Of a DNA stretch of 64,000 nt, positions 9,943 to 17,504 are shown one piece after another; positions within the stretch are counted from its first letter, which is position 1, and each line of letters begins with the position of its first letter. The stretch covers positions 62,001 to 126,000 of the forward strand of contig JAHBYV010000011.1 in the NCBI GenBank assembly GCA_019635795.1, written 5' to 3'. A program made the position numbers and the translations under genes. Origin of the DNA: Rhizobiaceae bacterium (GTDB taxonomy: Bacteria; Pseudomonadota; Alphaproteobacteria; Rhizobiales; Rhizobiaceae). The notes under the pieces were generated by a model. That model did not search any database. It had not been told where the DNA came from and saw nothing but the letters and a program-made list of their open reading frames with translations.

Positions 9943-10028
9943 TATCCTGCCTCCCGAGCCGGTTTCGTATCGTTTTTGGCTCTCTGGGTGCAGGATAGGC
10001 GTAAACTCGCTCCGATTCCAAGTACTTT

Positions 10029-10086
10029 GTGCAGTGCGATACCTGTGTTGGATATCCGCAGCTTACGCTGGTCACGGTGCAGCGCA
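10029..10086. promoter_or_regulatory. Candidate PhaR operator: two GTGCAGYGC repeats
   Basis: GTGCAGTGCG at 10029-10038 and GTGCAGCGCA at 10077-10086 are direct copies 48 bases apart inside the phaR-phaA intergenic space. PhaR proteins are known to bind TGC-rich sites near their own and phasin promoters, so these are natural candidates. Assignment is inference from position and base content. Confidence 0.35.
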
Positions 10087-10207
10087 AAAAAACCCGCATT
10101 TCGCGTTTGACTTGCGCCCGGAAAGGTGAAGAAACTCAATGTGACCCATCTTAATAGCTGCCGGAAACGTTCTGTGCGGGAACGGCAATCATCTGGAGGT
10201 TTACTAC

Positions 10208-11392
10208 ATGTCCGCTTCATCAATCGTTGTTGCAAGTGCAGCCCGCACGCCAGTCGGCTCTTTCAACGGCTCTTTCGGCAATCTGCCAGCACATGAACTC
10301 GGCGCGGTTGCCATCAAGGGCGCGCTGGAACGCGCAGCTGTGGACCCAAAGGAAGTTGACGAGGTTATTCTCGGTCAGATCCTGACGGCAGGACAGGGCC
10401 AGAATCCGGCTCGTCAAGCGGCGATCAAGGCAGGTATACCGGTCGAAGCCACATCGTGGGGCCTTAACCAGCTCTGCGGTTCAGGACTCCGCACAATCGC
10501 CATCGGGATGCAGCAAATCGCGACTGGTGATGCAAAGATCATCGTCGCGGGCGGACAAGAGTCTATGTCCATGGCCCCTCACTGCCAGCATTTGCGCAGT
10601 GGCGTGAAGATGGGCGATTTCAAAATGATCGATACCATGATCAAGGACGGCCTGACCGACGCCTTCTACGGCTATCACATGGGCAACACAGCAGAGAATG
10701 TCGCTCGCCAGTGGCAGTTGACGCGTGAGGAGCAGGATACCTTCGCAGTAGCCTCGCAAAACAAGGCCGAGGCCGCCCAGAAGGCCGGAAAATTCAAGGA
10801 TGAGATTGTTCCCGTTACCGTCAAGGGGCGCAAGGAAGATGTGGTCGTTGAGGCCGACGAATACATTCGCTACGGCGCTTCGGTTGACGCAATGGGCAAA
10901 CTGCGCGCTGCCTTTGACAAGGAAGGAACAGTCACGGCCGGTAACGCATCGGGTATCAATGACGGTGCGGCTGCGGTGGTACTCATGACGGAAGAAGAGG
11001 CTGCACGGCGCGGCATTACGCCGCTGGTGCGCATCGTTTCCTGGGCAACCGCCGGTGTTGATCCGCAGATCATGGGAACTGGCCCGATCCCGGCTTCGCG
11101 CAAGGCGCTTCAGAAGGCTGGATGGAAGGTTGACGATCTGGATCTCGTAGAAGCCAATGAAGCCTTTGCGGCGCAGGCCTGTGCGGTGAACAAGGAACTG
11201 GGATGGAACCCGGAAATTGTGAACGTCAATGGCGGGGCTATTGCCATCGGTCACCCTGTCGGGGCATCAGGTGCGCGCATCTTCAACACACTCGTTTATG
11301 AAATGGGTCGTCGGGGCGCAAAGAAAGGCTTGGCGACACTTTGCATTGGCGGAGGCATGGGAATCGCCATGTGTGTTGAATCAATGAAATAG
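10208..11392 (+). CDS. phaA: Acetyl-CoA acetyltransferase (beta-ketothiolase)
   Basis: Joins two acetyl-CoA into acetoacetyl-CoA, the first PHB step; cytoplasmic homotetramer. The 394-residue thiolase has nucleophile Cys90 (NQLCGSGLR), His349 ([14 protein letters not shown]) and Cys379 ([10 protein letters not shown]), matching the biosynthetic thiolase of Zoogloea almost position for position. A strong TGGAGG ribosome site precedes the ATG. phaB follows after 74 bases; phaC is not in this window. Divergent phaR probably tunes the pathway. Confidence 0.96.
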   Translation: MSASSIVVASAARTPVGSFNGSFGNLPAHELGAVAIKGALERAAVDPKEVDEVILGQILTAGQGQNPARQAAIKAGIPVEATSWGLNQLCGSGLRTIAIGMQQIATGDAKIIVAGGQESMSMAPHCQHLRSGVKMGDFKMIDTMIKDGLTDAFYGYHMGNTAENVARQWQLTREEQDTFAVASQNKAEAAQKAGKFKDEIVPVTVKGRKEDVVVEADEYIRYGASVDAMGKLRAAFDKEGTVTAGNASGINDGAAAVVLMTEEEAARRGITPLVRIVSWATAGVDPQIMGTGPIPASRKALQKAGWKVDDLDLVEANEAFAAQACAVNKELGWNPEIVNVNGGAIAIGHPVGASGARIFNTLVYEMGRRGAKKGLATLCIGGGMGIAMCVESMK

Positions 11393-11466
11393 AACAGAGA
11401 AGGCGCGGATAGAGGGCTGCGCCAATACTGTCTGAACATAACAATATAATGGAGGAGTCAGGTAGT

Positions 11467-12192
11467 ATGCCAAGAACTGCAATTGTTACGGGTGGGTCGC
11501 GCGGGATAGGTGCGGCCATATCCATTGCCTTGCAAAAGGCTGGTTACAACGTTGCCGCGAACTTTGCGGGCAATGACGAGGCTGCCAGCAAATTTACGGC
11601 AGATACTGGTATCAGGACTTATAAATGGTCGGTTGCTGACTATGATGCCTGTGCTGCCGGCATCAGGCAGGTTGAAGCCGATCTGGGCCCGGTCGATATT
11701 CTGGTGAATAATGCCGGCATCACCCGCGACGCCATGTTTCATAAAATGACGCCGCAGCAATGGAAGGAAGTTATCGACACGAACCTTTCCGGCGTTTTCA
11801 ACATGACGCATCCGGTTTGGAGCGGGATGAGGGACCGCAAGTTCGGCCGTATTATTACAATCTCTTCGATAAACGGCCAGAAGGGTCAGGCAGGGCAGGC
11901 GAACTATTCGGCTGCCAAGGCTGGCGATATCGGGTTCACCAAAGCGCTGGCGCAGGAAGGTGCGCGGGCGGGCATTACGGTGAATGTTGTTGCGCCCGGC
12001 TATATTGGCACGGAAATGGTGCGGGCAATTGACGAGAAGGTTCTTAACGAGCGCATCATTCCACAAATTCCGGTCGGTCGCCTCGGCGAGCCAGAGGAAA
12101 TTGCGCGCTGCGTGCTGTTTCTGGCCGCAGACGATGCCGGGTTTATTACCGGATCAACAATAACCGCCAATGGCGGGCAGTATATCGCCTGA
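11467..12192 (+). CDS. phaB: Acetoacetyl-CoA reductase
   Basis: NADPH-dependent reductase making (R)-3-hydroxybutyryl-CoA for PHB; short-chain dehydrogenase fold. TGGSRGIG (residues 8-15) binds cofactor, NNAG sits at 81-84, and the catalytic set is Ser133/134, Tyr147 and Lys151 (NYSAAKAG). It has 241 residues. The frame starts six codons earlier at 11449, but GGAGGAG at 11452-11458 is the ribosome site for the ATG at 11467. Second gene of the phaAB operon, ended by a strong hairpin. Confidence 0.95.
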   Translation: MPRTAIVTGGSRGIGAAISIALQKAGYNVAANFAGNDEAASKFTADTGIRTYKWSVADYDACAAGIRQVEADLGPVDILVNNAGITRDAMFHKMTPQQWKEVIDTNLSGVFNMTHPVWSGMRDRKFGRIITISSINGQKGQAGQANYSAAKAGDIGFTKALAQEGARAGITVNVVAPGYIGTEMVRAIDEKVLNERIIPQIPVGRLGEPEEIARCVLFLAADDAGFITGSTITANGGQYIA

Positions 12193-12210
12193 GTCTGTCC
12201 AGAAATGAAA

Positions 12211-12237
12211 AAACCCGGCTTTGAGCCGGGTTTTTTT
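12211..12237. terminator. Strong bidirectional terminator between phaB and carD
   Basis: AAACCCGGCT-TTG-AGCCGGGTTT, a ten-pair stem with T tracts on both strands, between convergent phaB and carD. Confidence 0.92.
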
Positions 12238-12254
12238 GAAGGAAGAAGCGACTA

Positions 12255-12836
12255 TCAGGCCGCTTCTTCCTGCTCTGTCTCTTCATTGTCAGCCTTGGCA
12301 CCGCGCTTGGGGCCTTTTGCGAGATTGGCTTCAATCAGCCGCACGGCTTCAGTGTCAGACATCTTGTTAACTGCAGCAATTTCGCGAGCCATACGGTCAA
12401 GCGCAGCTTCATAAAGCTGACGCTCCGAATAGGACTGTTCAGGCTGCGTGTCGGCACGGAAAAGGTCGCGCACGACTTCCGAGATCGAGATCAGGTCGCC
12501 CGAATTGATCTTTGCATCATATTCCTGGGCGCGGCGCGACCACATGGTGCGCTTGATACGCGCGCGGCCCTGCACAACCTTCAATGCGCGATCCACATAA
12601 TCCGTCTCGGAAAGCTTACGCATTCCAATGGATTGCGCCTTTGCTACCGGCACCTTGAGGCGCATCTTATCTTTCTGAAAATCAATCACAAACAGTTCCA
12701 GCTTGTGCCCGGCCACTTCCTGCTCGTCGATTGACACGATCTGTCCAACCCCGTGCGCAGGGTAGACAATAAACTCGCCGGTCTTGAAACCGTGACGCGC
12801 GGGCGAGGGCTTTTTCTGCTGGGTAGGCGTTGCCAT
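12255..12836 (-). CDS. carD: CarD-family transcriptional regulator
   Basis: Binds the RNA polymerase beta subunit and steadies the open complex at rRNA and other growth promoters. The N-terminal CarD/TRCF-like Tudor fold is seen in GEFIVYPAHGVGQIVSI and DKMRLKVPVAKAQSIGMRKL, then a helical C-terminal domain (about residues 75-160) and an acidic tail ending EETEQEEAA. The 193-residue form from the ATG at 12836 has an AGGAG site ten bases upstream; the frame runs 17 codons further up with no support. Its long leader carries an inverted repeat at the promoter. Confidence 0.93.
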   Translation of the reverse strand: MATPTQQKKPSPARHGFKTGEFIVYPAHGVGQIVSIDEQEVAGHKLELFVIDFQKDKMRLKVPVAKAQSIGMRKLSETDYVDRALKVVQGRARIKRTMWSRRAQEYDAKINSGDLISISEVVRDLFRADTQPEQSYSERQLYEAALDRMAREIAAVNKMSDTEAVRLIEANLAKGPKRGAKADNEETEQEEAA

Positions 12837-13164
12837 TCGCTTATGACTCCTGTTGGGTACTATCTGCGAAAAAACACGAGCCGCCACACACGGTCGTCAA
12901 AATCTGTCCCAGAACAGTCGATAAAGATTGCTTCCACCGGCGAGGGCCATATATAGGCCGCAACATCCAGATCAGACACCAGTCACACTGGTGCAAAATT
13001 ATGGGAAACGACCTTTCAGCGAGTAGACCTGAGCGCCAATTTAGACGATATGCCGACGGCATTTGTTAGACAGGTAACATAAAACCTGCCAAGAATCAAG
13101 GTTTTTGCTGCAGGCGCGAACATTCGCGCGTCAAGTGCCTAAATTGTGTGCGAAAGTTGAACTT
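12837..13164 (-). promoter_or_regulatory. carD promoter region with inverted repeat
   Basis: The 328-base noncoding stretch upstream of carD. On the minus strand a CTATAT -10 element lies at 12951-12956, implying a start near 12945 and a leader of about 108 bases. A perfect inverted repeat, CACCAGT-N3-ACTGGTG (12977-12993), overlaps the expected -35 position, a typical repressor or activator site. The far end holds the fdxA terminator. Confidence 0.5.
13081..13105 (-). terminator. Possible fdxA terminator
   Basis: AAAACCT-N11-AGGTTTT: a seven-pair AT-rich stem that ends in four T on either strand, 60 bases past the fdxA stop. Weak stem, wide loop. Confidence 0.4.
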
Positions 13165-13500
13165 TCAGTCCCCGGTGCCCGGCTCAGGCGAAAAATATTG
13201 CAGCTTGTCTGACACGCCGTCGAATTCCTTGGCTTCCGGCAATTCCGGCTTCTTTTGCGTGATATTAGGCCACTTGGTGGCATATTCGGTGTTGAGCGCC
13301 AACCAGGCGTCCAAACCCGGCTCTGTATCGGGCTTGATCGCATCAGCAGGACATTCCGGCTCGCAAACGCCACAATCGATGCATTCATCGGGATGAATGA
13401 CGAGCATATTCTCGCCTTCGTAGAAGCAATCGACCGGACAAACCTCCACGCAATCCGTGTACTTGCACTTGATGCAATTGTCGGTGACGATATAGGTCAT
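13165..13500 (-). CDS. fdxA: Seven-iron ferredoxin FdxA
   Basis: Small cytoplasmic electron carrier with one [3Fe-4S] and one [4Fe-4S] cluster. The cysteines lie in [17 protein letters not shown] and [15 protein letters not shown], the FdxA pattern. The C-terminal extension (residues 60-111) matches the long FdxA of alphaproteobacteria. The [12 protein letters not shown] is the family start. Its physiological partner is not indicated by the neighbours; it follows the S4 and helicase genes on the same strand with about 125 bases between. Confidence 0.95.
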   Translation of the reverse strand: MTYIVTDNCIKCKYTDCVEVCPVDCFYEGENMLVIHPDECIDCGVCEPECPADAIKPDTEPGLDAWLALNTEYATKWPNITQKKPELPEAKEFDGVSDKLQYFSPEPGTGD

Positions 13501-13624
13501 TCTTCATGCATTCCGGTTCTGCTTGGCCGTGAGGTATAGCCTTTAAGCGGCCCTTGCAAGGGCAAGACATATTCCAAAATGTCGCGATTGCGGAACGATT
13601 TTGCGTTGTCGCGCTGTGGGCTGA

Positions 13625-13918
13625 TCAATCCTTGCCGGCTGGCACAGCATCTGGCGAAAGATCCTCATAAAGCAACCTGGCCTCGGAAGCAGGGCCGCGC
13701 CTCTCGCCAAGCGCCAGAACGCGGTAGACCAGAATCCGGCGATCCAGCGTTATTGTGAGCACGTCGCCAAGCTTCACATAGTCGGATGCCAGCGAAGCCT
13801 TTTCGCGGTTCACGCGCACACGTTCGGCCTGTACCAGCTTTGCTGCCAGTGATCGCGATTTCACGGCGCGCGAGAAAAACAGCCACTTATCTATGCGCTG
13901 CTTTTCTGCCTGAACCAC
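13625..13918 (-). CDS. S4-domain RNA-binding protein (Hsp15-like)
   Basis: A 97-residue protein dominated by an S4 fold: QRIDKWLFFSRAVKSRSLAA, then VQAERVRVNREKASLASDYVK (the start is split here only for length). Hsp15 homologs bind stalled 50S subunits that carry peptidyl-tRNA and help recycle them. It starts with GTG, with AGGGAC just upstream, eight bases past the helicase stop, so the two RNA-related genes are an operon. The symbol hslR is used for such proteins but orthology is not certain. Confidence 0.85.
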   Translation of the reverse strand: MVQAEKQRIDKWLFFSRAVKSRSLAAKLVQAERVRVNREKASLASDYVKLGDVLTITLDRRILVYRVLALGERRGPASEARLLYEDLSPDAVPAGKD

Positions 13919-13926
13919 GTCCCTGC

Positions 13927-14640
13927 CTATTTGCGCAGTTGGTCGCGCAACGCAGCGAGCTTGGCGAACGGAGAATCAGGGTCAAGGCGAACGGGCTGCT
14001 CCTCACGCGGCTTGTGCTGAAATCCGGGCTTGCCCTTGGTGTTGTCATGGCGCTGCGGTCGGTGCCCGCCTTCGTGCTGCTTGGCATGGTCGGGGCGGCG
14101 GGGCTTTCCATGGCGGGGTTGTTGCTCCCGGTTCTGCTGACCGTCCCGCTTGTACTTCTGGCCCTCGTGACGGTTGCCCGATGCATGGCGTGGACGGTGG
14201 TCGAAACGCTGTGGACGCCACAAGACGACAGGCTTTGGCGCTTCTTCTGCTTCCCCGGCGGTTTCGGCGCCAGGGGCGGATTCGACGGCTGCAGTCACTT
14301 CCGGCTGAGCAACTTCGGAAACAGGCACTGCGGCTACGGCTTCTTCCGTTGTTCCATCGGCCTGTGCATCTTCCACCGGAGCGTCGCTCTGCTGTTCAGC
14401 TGCGGGCTCTGGAGCCTCGCTAACGGGGCTTGCGTCGAGAGCATCCAGCTTGGCTTTCACCTCCTCGGCAGGGCGCGGTTCGCCACGATAGCCGAGCCCC
14501 TTCAGTATCTGATCCATATCGTCGGCTGTGGCACCAAGGATAGACATCATTGCGGGCGTTACCATGAAAGCGTTCCCGTCAAACGCGCCATCAGGGCGAG
14601 TTCCGGTTCCTGCTTTCCACGCCAGAGCCGGGCGAATGAG
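13927..14640 (-). pseudogene. Displaced C-terminal part of the SUV3-like helicase (after a one-base frameshift)
   Basis: From about 14640 down, this frame continues the helicase: LIRPALAWKAGTGTRPDGAF, then MVTPAMMSILGATADDM and a ILKGLGYRGEPR segment, all normal in the C-terminal region of rhizobial homologs. It then becomes an Ala/Glu/Pro-rich linker and a strongly basic His/Arg/Lys/Gln tail (about 100 residues, e.g. QQNREQQPRHGKPRRP), probably disordered and RNA-binding. It lacks its own start and ribosome site. The distance from the helicase ATG to this stop is 3,001 bases, exactly one more than a whole number of codons; removing one base gives 999 residues. Confidence 0.8.
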
Positions 14641-16927
14641 GGTCTGCCAATCTTTCCAGAATGTCGACGCGCACGGCGCGCTTGCCAAGCACGCGATAAC
14701 CCGCAAGGCGGTAAAATTCAGGTTCAAATGCGGGATCGACCACGAGCGAGGTCCGTCCGGTGGAAAGCGCGTTTACCACATCGCCGAAGCCTGTTTTGTA
14801 CTTCCCATCATTTTTGAGTGCCCATAGCAGCGTCACCAAGCCCGCTGGAGCGGGCTTCAAAAGAGCCGGCACAAAAATGTGGTATGCGCCAAACCTCACA
14901 CCCAGACGCCGCAGGGCTGCACGGCCATCCTGATCGAGCGACTTCATGTCTTCGGCGATTTCCCGACGATTTATGATGCCAAGGTTCTCAACCAGACGGA
15001 AAGCTATGCCGCGCGCAATGCCTGAGAGCTGCTCGGCCTGCTTCAGGTCAAGCAGCGACTTGAGTTGGGATTCAATCTGATAGTTGACGAAGCGCTCTGC
15101 ACGGGCAGCAACCTTGTCGCGGGCCGGGCCGGTCAACTGCTCGTCTGCAAGAAGAACAAGGCGAGGCTTAAGTATATCTTCGCCATCTGTAAGCGTAGCG
15201 ATTGGCGCACCGATCCAGCGGATCGTTCCATCAAGCGCCAGGGCGATGTCACCATTCGGGCCCGAAGAGAAGCGCTCAGCGCGCGTTTCGAATTCAGTTG
15301 CGAGCGCTTTTTGCGCTGCGTTACGCACTGCTTTGGCATCTTCCCCGCCAGCGCTCTGGTCGGCGGTAAAACGAAAGCCCTGTAGTTCTCCAACATGGTG
15401 ACCTTCTACCATGACGGTTCCTGCAGCGTTTATTTCAGCTTCAAGCATAATGTTCTCTCTGAGGCGGCGCATGAGCACGGAAGTCCTGCGGTCTACAAAG
15501 CGTTTCGTCAACCGCTCATGTAACGCATCAGACAATCGATCCTCAATTTCTCGCGTCTTTTCTTGCCAATGGAGCGGATCGGCGAGCCAGCGGGGCCGGT
15601 TTGAAACAAAAGTCCACGTTCTGATCTGTGCAATTCGATGCGACAAGGTGTCGATGTCGCCTTCGGTCGTGTCGGCACGGCGCACCTGTTCGGCCATGTA
15701 ATCTTCATCAACATGACCGCGCTTTGCCAGATCGAAATAAAGATTCGCGATGATGTCCGCATGTTGTGCGGGCGCTATCTTGCGATAGTCGGGCAGGGCG
15801 CAAACTTCCCAAAGAAGAGCTACGCGCTCGCGCGTGGCAGCCAGCGCCTTTACGTCCCCATCTTTCGACAATTGTTCCAGCGCCTGCGCGTCCACGGCAG
15901 GCGGCGCGCGCGTAAGACCCTCGACGGGCGCATTCGTTTCAATTGAACGTTTGAGCGCATCGATGCTGGCATAGTCAAACTGCGCGGTGCGCCACTGGAG
16001 CACCTTCACCGGGTCGAAATCATGAGATTCCAGCCGCTGCACCAGTTCTTCATCGAATGGATCGACCCGACCCGTGACGCCGAATGTTCCGTCGCGCGTA
16101 TGGCGACCGGCACGGCCTGCAATCTGACCGAGTTCGGCAGGGGTCAACTGCCGGTACTGATACCCGTCAAACTTCCGGTTCTGTGCAAAGGCGACGTGGT
16201 CAACGTCGAGGTTGAGGCCCATGCCGATTGCATCGGTCGCGATCAGGTAATCGACGTCGCCAGATTGATAAAGGGCAACTTGCGCATTGCGGGTTCGCGG
16301 GCTCAGCGCGCCCAGCACCACCGCGGCACCGCCCTGCTGGCGCCGGATAAGTTCTGCAATGCCGTAAACTTCATCAGCAGAGAAAGCCACCACAGCCGAG
16401 CGCCGCGGAAGGCGGGTCAGCTTCTTTGACCCGGCATAGGCGAGGTGGGAAAGGCGCGGGCGTGTCAGCACTGAAACGCCGCGAAGCAACTTTTCCAGAA
16501 TGCCGCGCATCGTCGGCGCGCCCAGCAACAGGGTTTCCTGACGCCCTCGCAAATGCAGAATGCGGTCTGTGAATATATGGCCGCGTTCGAGATCGCCCGC
16601 CAATTGCACTTCATCGATTGCAACGAAAGCGGCATCCGTTTCGCGCGGCATGGCTTCTACCGTGCAAACCGAATATTTCGCGCCCACCGGCTGAATCTTC
16701 TCCTCGCCGGTAATCAGGGCGACCTTGTTTGCGCCGACCTTTTCGCAAACCCGCTGATAGACTTCTCGCGCAAGCAGGCGCAGCGGCAAGCCAATGACGC
16801 CACTTTCATGGGCCACCATGCGTTCGATTGCCAGATGCGTCTTGCCCGTATTGGTGGGGCCAAGAATGGCAGTGACGTCGCGCCCCGACAAAATAAGGGG
16901 CTGGTTGCGTGCGGTCTGAACGTTCAT
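14591..16927 (-). CDS. SUV3-like DEVQ-box RNA/DNA helicase, truncated by frameshift
   Basis: ATP-driven helicase of the SUV3/MgpS-like group in alphaproteobacteria, probably acting on structured RNA. Walker A GPTNTGKT (residues 23-30), DEVQ box (105-108), and motif VI within LGQIAGRAGRHTRDGTFGVT are intact, so the motor is complete. A SUV3-type C-terminal helical domain follows. After VDILERLAD the frame changes: 18 non-native residues (PHSPGSGVE onward) lead to a stop at 14591, while the true continuation is in another frame. The extra base lies in the G run at 14640-14642. Either a real mutation or an assembly error. Confidence 0.85.
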   Translation of the reverse strand: MNVQTARNQPLILSGRDVTAILGPTNTGKTHLAIERMVAHESGVIGLPLRLLAREVYQRVCEKVGANKVALITGEEKIQPVGAKYSVCTVEAMPRETDAAFVAIDEVQLAGDLERGHIFTDRILHLRGRQETLLLGAPTMRGILEKLLRGVSVLTRPRLSHLAYAGSKKLTRLPRRSAVVAFSADEVYGIAELIRRQQGGAAVVLGALSPRTRNAQVALYQSGDVDYLIATDAIGMGLNLDVDHVAFAQNRKFDGYQYRQLTPAELGQIAGRAGRHTRDGTFGVTGRVDPFDEELVQRLESHDFDPVKVLQWRTAQFDYASIDALKRSIETNAPVEGLTRAPPAVDAQALEQLSKDGDVKALAATRERVALLWEVCALPDYRKIAPAQHADIIANLYFDLAKRGHVDEDYMAEQVRRADTTEGDIDTLSHRIAQIRTWTFVSNRPRWLADPLHWQEKTREIEDRLSDALHERLTKRFVDRRTSVLMRRLRENIMLEAEINAAGTVMVEGHHVGELQGFRFTADQSAGGEDAKAVRNAAQKALATEFETRAERFSSGPNGDIALALDGTIRWIGAPIATLTDGEDILKPRLVLLADEQLTGPARDKVAARAERFVNYQIESQLKSLLDLKQAEQLSGIARGIAFRLVENLGIINRREIAEDMKSLDQDGRAALRRLGVRFGAYHIFVPALLKPAPAGLVTLLWALKNDGKYKTGFGDVVNALSTGRTSLVVDPAFEPEFYRLAGYRVLGKRAVRVDILERLADPHSPGSGVESRNRNSP
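14638..14644 (-). other. Frameshift site in the helicase gene
   Basis: Minus-strand GACCCTCATTCG codes Asp-Pro-His-Ser in the first frame. Dropping one C gives GAC-CTC-ATT-CGC, Asp-Leu-Ile-Arg, joining ILERLAD to LIRPALAW. The change is in a three-base homopolymer (plus-strand GGG at 14640-14642). Confidence 0.75.
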
Positions 16928-17046
16928 CGGAAAGGGTTTTGCCGAACTCCTGCGGCGCTATCGGGTTTTTCCACACATAGGCATTTGTGTGCCTTCGTGA
17001 AAGCATATTCTTTGCCGGTGCCGCTCCGGACTTTAACAAATGGAAC

Positions 17047-17091
17047 GAGTCTGGAACGAATCAGCGACGAATCACTGACTCCGCACGATTC
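17047..17091. promoter_or_regulatory. Five phased GANTC (CcrM) sites in 45 bases
   Basis: GAGTC, GAATC, GAATC, GACTC and GATTC start at 17047, 17058, 17069, 17077 and 17087, spaced 11, 11, 8 and 10 bases, close to one helix turn. By chance one site in about 256 bases is expected. Confidence 0.8.
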
Positions 17092-17346
17092 CTGCTTTGT
17101 TCACCGCTATATGTAGTTAGCGTTGTCGTGTGGTTCACCAGATGCTGAATCGCTATCGATGCTTGTGACACGAATTCACTGTCTGGCATTAACCTTTAGG
17201 GAAATTTTTCGGTGTCTCCCCTTGGGTGCGATTACAACCAATTGAAAAATAAAGAAAATCTTAATCGAGTTTAATGGCGTGTTAAGCGTTCGGCGCCAGC
17301 TCTGTTAACACTTCGAACCAAGGCGGAACGAATCGGCGACGAATCA
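17053..17346. repeat. 22-base direct repeat, two copies with one mismatch
   Basis: Copies at 17053-17074 and 17325-17346, both GGAACGAATC-R-GCGACGAATCA, each with two GANTC sites 11 bases apart. Only one base differs (A or G). Confidence 0.85.
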
Positions 17347-17423
17347 GATAAAGCTTGTTGTTCTTTATTTGTTCGATACCAGATGTAGTGGTGCAGGCTG
17401 CTTATAGGCCTAAAATTCACAGT

Positions 17424-17432
17424 TTATCCACA
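17424..17432 (+). promoter_or_regulatory. DnaA box
   Basis: TTATCCACA matches the high-affinity DnaA-binding consensus exactly. Single perfect copy in this noncoding stretch. Confidence 0.55.
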
Positions 17433-17504
17433 GGCTGACTTGGTGCGGAGACCGGCAAACAAGCCCAAACGTTAACTTTTAAGGGAAAGCTTTGCGAGCG
17501 GCTG

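Larger units (their letters stand above)
16928..17504. promoter_or_regulatory. 577-base noncoding region with GANTC cluster, DnaA box and CtrA-like site
   Basis: Longest noncoding stretch in the window, upstream of the helicase and past the M48 stop. It holds eight GANTC (CcrM methylation) sites: 17047, 17058, 17069, 17077, 17087, 17147, 17330 and 17341. A perfect DnaA box TTATCCACA lies at 17424-17432 and a relaxed one, TTTTCCACA, at 16967-16975. TTAA-N7-TTAA, the CtrA pattern, is at 17271-17285 next to AT-rich DNA (17240-17275). No ORF or tRNA is seen. It must include the helicase promoter; the density of cell-cycle motifs also resembles an alphaproteobacterial replication origin. Confidence 0.7.

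Noticed and set aside
10481-11254. 257-residue minus-strand frame opposite phaA
   Set aside because: Fully antisense to a textbook thiolase with all catalytic residues.
13786-14817. 343-residue plus-strand frame opposite the helicase tail
   Set aside because: Product of mirrored Ala/Pro/Gln codons; the minus strand encodes a recognisable helicase segment and S4 protein.
16928-17504. Calling this stretch the chromosome origin
   Set aside because: Only one perfect DnaA box and none of the usual origin genes are in view; without skew data I keep it as a regulatory region and list the idea as a finding.
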